A program made the translations under genes and the position numbers. A stretch of DNA of 33,020 nucleotides from Paraphysomonas bandaiensis (lineage: Eukaryota; Chrysophyceae), in NCBI GenBank assembly GCA_965644295.1, contig CBFFRP010000003.1:1-33020 (forward strand). The letters are read 5' to 3'. The notes under the pieces are model-generated. The model made no database searches, was not told where the DNA came from, and was given only the letters and a program-made list of their open reading frames with translations. How positions within the stretch are numbered: position 1 is the first letter of the stretch; every line of letters starts with the position of its first letter. Below are positions 20,304 to 28,000 of this stretch, in pieces.

Positions 20304-22994
20304 ATGGAAAACACTGTAGATACCAGTCTAAATGATCTATTCGATGCCATACATATTCAAAGTAAATCAAGTATTGAAAGATTAAAAGATTGGGCAATAA
20401 AACATCCGGAATCACACTTACAGTTACAGAAGATGTTTATGGAGGTATGTATATATGAGTTCTACATACTCTACTCATATATATATATATATACACAGTC
20501 AACTACATCGCTTTCTGCTCTTAGGCGTGTCAGTTTATTCAGTTCACTCTATGAATTAATGCATATTCCCCATTATGGCAGTATGTGGGTTGAAATTATA
20601 CGAAAGGTTTCGTTGTGTGAACACATCTTTATGTTATTTATTGGATATATATGTAGATTGGACCTCGTTTAGTATGTAAGCAAGAGGCTGCATACAAAAA
20701 TATATTGTGTAAGGTACTGTGATATATTTCTAGTTTACTCACTTGATTTATCACCTGCAGATTATCGACAAGTTAATCCCTAGAAAAGTGCTTTTGTCGA
20801 GCACTGCAGCGCAGTGGAAGGAATGGGTTCAAAACCCTACAGAAATTCCGGCGGAAGTTCTTAAGGAGGAAGGACGTATATGTGCAGTAGTTACCCCATC
20901 TTCCATGTCTTCGTCTGTTCATGATCCCTTAACTCCACTGAATTCAACACCTCAAAATGAGATGGCTGGTACTCTTTCCCGGTCATCTGACCTACCGACT
21001 CCCCGCTTAATTGACATGATTGATTCGTATATGTCACGTGCTTTCAGTTGCCTTATTCCCAATAAAGTGACCCCTCCTGCGCGCCTGTGGAGAACAGATG
21101 ATAGTGCGCTCGGCTCTCCCGTATCCACTAGCATAGGTGACTATTTCGTGACGACGTGTGCATACTTTCTCCTCCTGAGATGTAAGTTTGGAGAAATGAC
21201 GTTTGGACTATCAGAAATGCGGGCAACTATATGGAAGCGAGTCTGGAGTGACCCCTTGGTCCCATCGCCTGTAGTTGAAGATCTGGAGTGGGTGGCTGAG
21301 AGTGTTGGACTCGTTTGTATGTTTGTGGCGGGAAAGGTGAGTATCAGTAGCTTATAACTCATGTTTGTGACTAGATATTGTAGTTGGAGTCATGTCGGTA
21401 CTACGATCTTGAGTCACTCCTGCGGTACGCATTCTCAGTACGGCGCTCGGGCGTATCAGTGTACGGAGGTGGCTATAACGAGCTACGTTCTCGTGTGGTT
21501 TCTCTTGAAATGGATTTACTGGAGCAACTCTTGTTTAATGTTCATGAGGTGCCTGTTCCAATAAAGGTGGGAGTATCTCGTATAGGACTAATCAGTTTTA
21601 AAATTATATGCTTCGTTAGAAATGTGTAGTGACCAATGCATTTATTATCTTTGCAGTGTGTTGTGGATTGGTCAATTGCTGGTGAAATCCCTGTGGACAC
21701 TGCTAAACGAGCTGCAAATCTTCTTGCCAGTCAAGTGTATATTAAAGCCTTTTTAGGCACTACACTGTTGAGGAAAACCACCACCACCCCTCCGCTTTTA
21801 CCATTTGGACCGGGAAACATGTCGGAGAAAGTCATCGCGCTTACTTTTGTGATCGCATCGGTATGACAGCAATATTTTCGTGGTCGCTATATTATGCGGT
21901 GTATGGTATCACGTGCATGTATAGAGCATCTGATGACGAAGAGTGCTGTTTAATACAACATTCTTGTGCAGGTGTCACAACATCTTTTTACTTTGGATGG
22001 AGCAGAAGATCTCCCTGCAAACGACATAAAGGAAAATCTCTTTTTGGCGCTTGTGCCATTCCCAGCGGTCTCACGAGATGAATCTCATGCCACAGAAGGT
22101 ACATTAAATTATCTGCTTTGGTGCCCCTCAATTTAACCAACACGCTGTTATTTTGATGAAATACATGTTTATGCTTAGTAGTGTATGGTCAGTGTCTCAT
22201 ATTATCGCAATGTAGTTGCTCTAGAGTTGCTGTTTCAAACAGCGTCCGACAAGGTAGATGTACATCGTCGAGCTGTGATTCTAGTAAAAGGTCTGGTGCA
22301 CTATTCTCGTCAGCATGTACCTCCTTTCATTGTGAAAGAATACACGACATTCTTGCGAAACTGCCACCGTAAGAACGATGCGGATAAGGTGGGTACGGAT
22401 ACAGATAGTTGCCTGAAACAGTCTGTGAAAGAAGATGATTCCAAGACATTCCATTGTACCAAAACTGTAGAGGATGAAAAACGTACTGGTGAAGATATCG
22501 AGTTGCACCCAAGAAGTGAATCTTATTCCGGCAAGGAAGGAGAGAAAGACGAGGACGCTTCGGAACGAAATCATAACGCGGAAAAAAGAAAGCGAGATAA
22601 GAAAAGGAAAAAACGTAAACGTGATACATATTCCCCGGAAAGGAAGCATGATCGCAAGAAACGGACCAAGAAATCGAAAAGGCGGTCAGAGGCGTCCATT
22701 GAGGGTATGAATAGGGGAACTGACCACAGGAAGCATAGTAGGCGACATCGTCGCGATCACAGTAATCGAGAGAGTTGCAGGTCACCTATTGCCAGTGGTA
22801 TCGTCTACACAGAGCATCGCATGAGAGTCTATGGGACTGGCGATCACTGGTGCAATAATGCATCTTGTGAGTTTGGAGATGTTTTCGTTATCGATAGCAC
22901 CAGTGATCATGATAATAGCCATAACTTTCCCTCGCCACGAGTGAGGTTGAGCACTTTCGTGGACAATGTATCGGCCTTTTCAGGCGGGAAATAG
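20304..22994 (+). CDS. Cyclin-L-like protein with N-terminal CID-like extension
   Basis: Eight exons: 20304-20444, 20499-20606, 20657-20713, 20761-21336, 21384-21566, 21657-21860, 21972-22098 and 22216-22994. All are GT-AG, all but the last junction in phase 0, giving 724 residues. Two cyclin boxes span about 222-330 and 356-445. Box 1 shows ATIWKRVWSD, VGLVCMFVAGKLES and LEMDLLEQLLFNVHE; box 2 has TAKRAANLLASQVYIKAFL and SEKVIALTFVIAS. They align along their length with cyclin L / cyclin K-T types, which partner CDK11, CDK12 or CDK9 in transcription and splicing. The C-terminus (about 535-660) is very rich in Lys, Arg and Ser, as the RS tail of cyclin L is. Residues 1-125 (KSSIERLKDWAIKHP, SLFSSLYELMHIP, STAAQWKEW) look helical and resemble a CTD-interacting (RPR/CID) domain; this second call is tentative. 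Confidence 0.82.
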
Positions 22995-23307
22995 TGAGAT
23001 ATATCTTGCGTCAATCTGATATATCAGTTGTAAAATATGTGTTATAGCTTGTGGTTACTTATAGGAATAGTTTATTTTGCTATGTACTATACTTATACTT
23101 TTGTTGTCGTTGAGCCCTGACTGTTACAGTATGTGTATTGTATTCGGCTACGATTTACTTCAACAATCCTAAAGTATTTTTCTAACATTATTTCTGATGT
23201 GGCGTATATATGCACCTCTTTTAAAATAATATACTAATTATAAAATAAAATTTTGTATTATCCCAATTTTGTCTCAAAAATACTTTTTTTGAATTGGCTT
23301 CAACAGA

Positions 23308-23577
23308 ATGCTCATATTAGCACCGGGCATATATCGACATTCAACTTCAACATTCGGTCCAACAGAAACTCACTTCTATTTTAATTATAATATTGAGTCA
23401 ATTTTATCCTCCATCCACATAACTCTGACTCCTACCCCAAAGGGCGCCCCCCTGATTAACCGCACCTTGTCACCGAAGGACTATATGTCCATGGAGAGCC
23501 CCGACACATACTCAAGAGTAAAAGTGGTTGCACCTTGGTTAAATAGTAGAATGTCAGAGTTGTTAAGCACTAGTTAG
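23308..23577 (+). pseudogene. Relic fragment A ending in ...SRMSELLSTS
   Basis: An 89-codon open stretch whose last part (PTPKGAP, then VKVVAPWLNSRMSELLSTS and stop) parallels fragment B at 24595. Relative to B it lacks about a dozen codons between VVAP and LN. DNA after the stop (GTTAGTGAAATTG) is also shared. About 400 bases further on, the string GCTAATAATAAGAC (23983) recurs 41 bases after fragment B. These match two decayed copies of one repeated sequence; I do not recognise the protein. Confidence 0.45.
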
Positions 23578-24594
23578 TGAAATTGCAGGAGTGTTTAAGT
23601 ATCATATCTGATGCTAAATACTTATCCATCATTTAAAGTGAACAATATGCTAACGTGGGAAATTTTCAAAAATTTGGGAAAATCTAGTAGATTTTTAAGA
23701 ATTGTTGTAGAATGGTTCTAAAAGTGCTTCAATTCAATAATAGTACAGTGTTAATAATTATTTTTATTAATATTTAGATCTTATAGGACACACCAACAGC
23801 ACGTCTCCTTTTATCAGTAATACGTTGTCTGCCCTAAAATACTACTACTATCAACCCACTGGTCACCATGTGCAACAATTGAATAGTTCCCAGAAGACCA
23901 CAAAATCTAGGCGCAGAACTCTTTCAAACTACAGCAGGTGCTTTCAACTTATTGCGTTTAGTGCATATTCTTGACGCCAATTGCTAATAATAAGACTTTC
24001 ATATATGCTGAATGCTGAATACTGAATAGGTGGTTAGGAGCAGTAGCACCCAGTTCTTTCAAAGCTTGGGTCACGTCGTGCTTATATCAGGATTGTGTGC
24101 CTCATGTCATAGACACATCATTTAAATCAGGTGTACTAGCAGAAGAGGTTAAGCGCGTTGTCTATAAATGATGATATGGTAATGATGCTAATTATATAAG
24201 GCAATAAGAAGCTTCGTGCGACTACAACTTTTTACACTCATCATCACACTTATGTACTAATATCAACACCTCGCAGTTGCTATTCCCTCTTAGTATAAAC
24301 ACTCAGTATCTTTCTGTGGTAGGAGTACATTTTTTTCGTTGTAGTTATATTATAAATACTTGGGGTGTATTGTTTTGAGTTAATCTAGGGCAATTGTTAT
24401 TCCCTAGGCATACTGTATACGTACCATTATAAGTTGAAACAAAATATGAATTTTCTTAATCAGGAACCACCTATTTCGTTTTCGTCGAATGCCTGTTTAT
24501 TCGTCAGAGGTCCAAAGACATCTACACAAGAGTGACCCTTGTACCACACAAGCATATGGCTATGAGTAGGCAGAAAATTATCTGTTGACTTTAT

Positions 24595-24759
24595 ATGGAG
24601 AAATATCTCCAGTACATATCCCCCAGAACACCACGAAAAGGTGCAAGTCCGGTTTTGTTGAGGGAATCGAGAGTGGTTGCACCTTTTGGTGCTTGCAATG
24701 AAGCACAAGCAGCTTTTGTAGCGCTAAATAATAGGATATCAGAGTTAAGCACTAGTTAG
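24595..24759 (+). pseudogene. Relic fragment B ending in ...NRISELSTS
   Basis: A 54-codon open stretch from the ATG at 24595, downstream of a TGA at 24586. Its end (RVVAPFGACNEAQAAFVALN, then NRISELSTS and stop) matches fragment A. It also contains a perfect 11-base inverted repeat, AAAAGGTGCAA and TTGCACCTTTT (24637-24687), able to form a hairpin. No family is recognised; probably the 3' end of a mobile-element gene. Confidence 0.45.
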
Positions 24760-25037
24760 ATAAATTGTTTTGCTACATTAGTTCCGACTCTTAAACTATT
24801 GCTAATAATAAGACATTCACTACTCTCTTGCTTAATTCTTGATACCTACTGATATAGCTACTGGAAATAGATGTTTCATATAGAAATATGTATTCTTGGA
24901 TGAATGAATCTTGGATGTTGTTATTAAATTATATTTTTGACTATTAAGAGATAATAGCCATAATAGCACTGATCATAAACTGTCAAACTCGATAATTCTT
25001 ATTTTCTTCAGTGCATAAATAACTTGCGGTTTTGTTA

Positions 25038-28000
25038 TTAATAAACCGCTTCCTCTTTGCTTCCAGAAGTGTCATCTGGTTGATATATTTCTTCCGAAGG
25101 TGCTTCATCATGACCACCAGCCTCCAAGTCACTCGACAGACTCTTTTCATCGAAAAGTGGATTAACAAATTCTGTTGACTGAGGCGTAGTTTTTAGTTCA
25201 ATACTTGATGAGGTCTCATTGACAGGGATAGAAGGCGTTTCACTTGCAGCGGCACGATTTAATGACTTACCTCTTATCTTAAAATACCAGTACCCTCCAG
25301 CCAATACACACAATATCACCAATGCGACAGTCACAGTCACAATTACAACAGTGAAATCAACCCCATTTCCACCCCCTCCTCCACCGTTTCCATGTGTGTC
25401 TGTGTCCCCAGCGGGTGTAGGACTATAGGTACCAATGGTAGTGAAGGTGTCTCCAAACTCGGCCACAGAAAATGATGCCGTAGTCGAAGGAGATATTGTT
25501 GTCGAGCCCAATGATACAGCAGTGGACACAAATTCTGACGCTGTAGAAGGATCAATATACTGCTCATTTATAGCTTGCTGTATGTCAATAGCTAAATCAC
25601 TCGAGTCACTGTACCCAGAAAAGTCGTCCATTAACACTGTCACTGTGTATGATATATTGCAAGAAACACTGCCACTTAGAAGTCGCCCATCAATCAGTTC
25701 CACACGCCGGGAAGATAGTGCAGCATGCCCTGTCGTCAAATCACCGTTATCATCAATACTATCGATGTCGATCATGTCGTAGGTCAAATTACGCATTGAA
25801 TCAGCGGTCGTAATACGAAAGGACAATTGTGCGGCATCATCGAAATCATCCGCCGATAGACCATTAATAGTTTCCATAGCGTCAAAGTACACTGTTACCG
25901 CCAGGGGAATATGTTTGGGTGTGGGTCGCGGGGTTGGGGAGGACAACGGTGCGTTGGTCGGATTCGGCGTAGGAGCGTCAGTGGCTGGTTTGGGTGGAGT
26001 AGTTGTTGGAACGGAAGAAGTCGGCAACAGCGTTGGGTTAAATGCAATACAGTTGTACCCATTGCTGCCACATGGGTATTTTCTTCCGTACAAACACGTC
26101 GAATCGCAACAATCCCCACCATCCCAGTTACATTCCGCCGTGTTATATCCACCACCTCTATCGCAATATCCATCTCCGACATTTTCCCTGAAATTAACGT
26201 TGCAACCTGTCATTGTGGGGTACGGAGATATAGTGGGCTTTAGTGTAGGATAAGAAGTAGGGCTGGGAGTCGGGCGAATGGTTGGTTGATACGTTGGCAT
26301 TCTTGAGGGTGATGCTGTGGGTGCGACTGTAGGCTTAAACGTAGGAGTAGGCACCGTGACCTTGCAGTCGTAACCATTATACCCGCACGAATACGTTGGA
26401 GTTGGCACACACGTATTCTCACAGCAGTCCCCTCCATCCCAAGCACACACCTCGTTGTTGGCGGTATCATCGCAATAACCATCTCCAACATAAGGTGAAT
26501 CACATCCTGGTAGGGTTGGGTGAGCTGTGCGCTGATAAGTCGGTTCAGGAGTAGGTTTGTCAGTGGCACGTATTGTCGGATCGGAGGTTGGATTCAGATT
26601 AACACCACCGGTTGCAGCGCTGCCAAGCAAAAATGTTCCTGACGAATCGACAAATTGTACATCATCAGAAGTCAGACGTCTACCATCTGACACAGAATAA
26701 CTCTCGTAGAGGTCGACAAGTTTTGATCCAATATCGAAAGAATATGACACACTGGACGACAGATCAAGGAGCTCCAACAACTGGTCAAAAACTGAAGCAC
26801 ACATGTCCTCAGAAAAAGACCCAGATAACATAAGAAATGTCTGAAACTTGTCATTTTCAATAGAATCAAAATATTTTTCCCATGCAATTTCATCTTTGTC
26901 AAATACGGTGAAGTCAAGAGTCAGGTCGATCTCGATTCCCTGATTCTCGCTGTCGATATTAGCGATATTGGCATTTAGGCACAGGCTCATCCCAAGCATG
27001 TCAAGAAACGAGGTAACACGATTCACGGCATTTTCGATGTCTGAAGTCACATCGTCATTATCATCCTGTAAATACTCCATCAAGTCTCGCAAACACAATT
27101 CATTGTCCTCTCCAACATTGATCTTTAACATATCCACGCCCTCTGACCCAGGAAAAGTAGAAGAAGAAGTAAGCGTTGTGCCTGCCAGTTGTTCGAAAAA
27201 ATAGTCAACAGTGGAGTCAGATCCACTTGGAAAATCGAACTCCGGAAAAGTCACACCCCATGTCATGTCCATGCCAGCAGCTGTCAGCTGCGAAAGATCT
27301 TCGATATAGGCACCAGCAAATACCGTGAACGATAGAACCGTGTTACTGTCCACATCAATTCCGATAACCGCTTCGCAAAGCACATTCAAAGGAAAATTTT
27401 TATAATGAGCTTGGCACTTGGTACCGTCCTGCAATGAAAATGACAGAGAACCTGTCTGAAACATTAGCCCCGAGAACTCAACAACTACGTCGTTCTTCGG
27501 CATTTCGGAAAGTGTAAGCTCTTCCCCTACTTCAGGATCTTCGCTGGGGTCAACAGCAGTGAAGTAATCAGACTGCCCCACAACGCCGTCAGATGTAGAC
27601 ACTTTGACATAGTACTGAGAACCAACACTAAAGTAAGAAGAGCTCAGGCTGATTTCGTACGATCCAGACGCTACCGTGTTGCCACAGAAGAGGTAGGTGT
27701 TCGTCAAGTACTGATAGAAACACACACTAACAGAGGCGTAGTCATCTATTGACCAGTGATCCCACTCCACCACATGCCAGTCACTCGGAACCCCCCACTT
27801 ATCACCATGTTTCGGGCTGGCGACAACAATTTGAGGTTTTTGTTCTGGAAATTCCATACATCCATTCCAAAATGTTGAGGTAAAATATGTCGGAGCAAAA
27901 ATCGAAAACTGAGGGGATTGCATGGATTCAAATACAACTAGGCCTAAGTACGGCACAGAAACTTCTGCCATGCCAACCTGGACAGCAAGCCCAACGTAAA

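Larger units (their letters stand above)
22995..25037. other. Convergent intergenic region with two related relic fragments
   Basis: This 2-kb gene-poor interval is AT-rich. AATAAA at 23244-23249 is a possible but distant poly(A) signal for the cyclin gene. Two diverged fragments with the same C-terminal coding end are at 23308-23577 and 24595-24759, described separately. The reverse-strand ORF at 24460-24708 overlaps the second fragment and has no support of its own. Confidence 0.5.

Noticed and set aside
23308-23577. Independent functional small gene
   Set aside because: Its end duplicates fragment B with an internal deletion, and the upstream part lacks any supporting feature.
25219-25782. 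Plus-strand ORFs opposite the surface protein's C-terminus
   Set aside because: They are antisense shadows of a frame with clear transmembrane and tail features.
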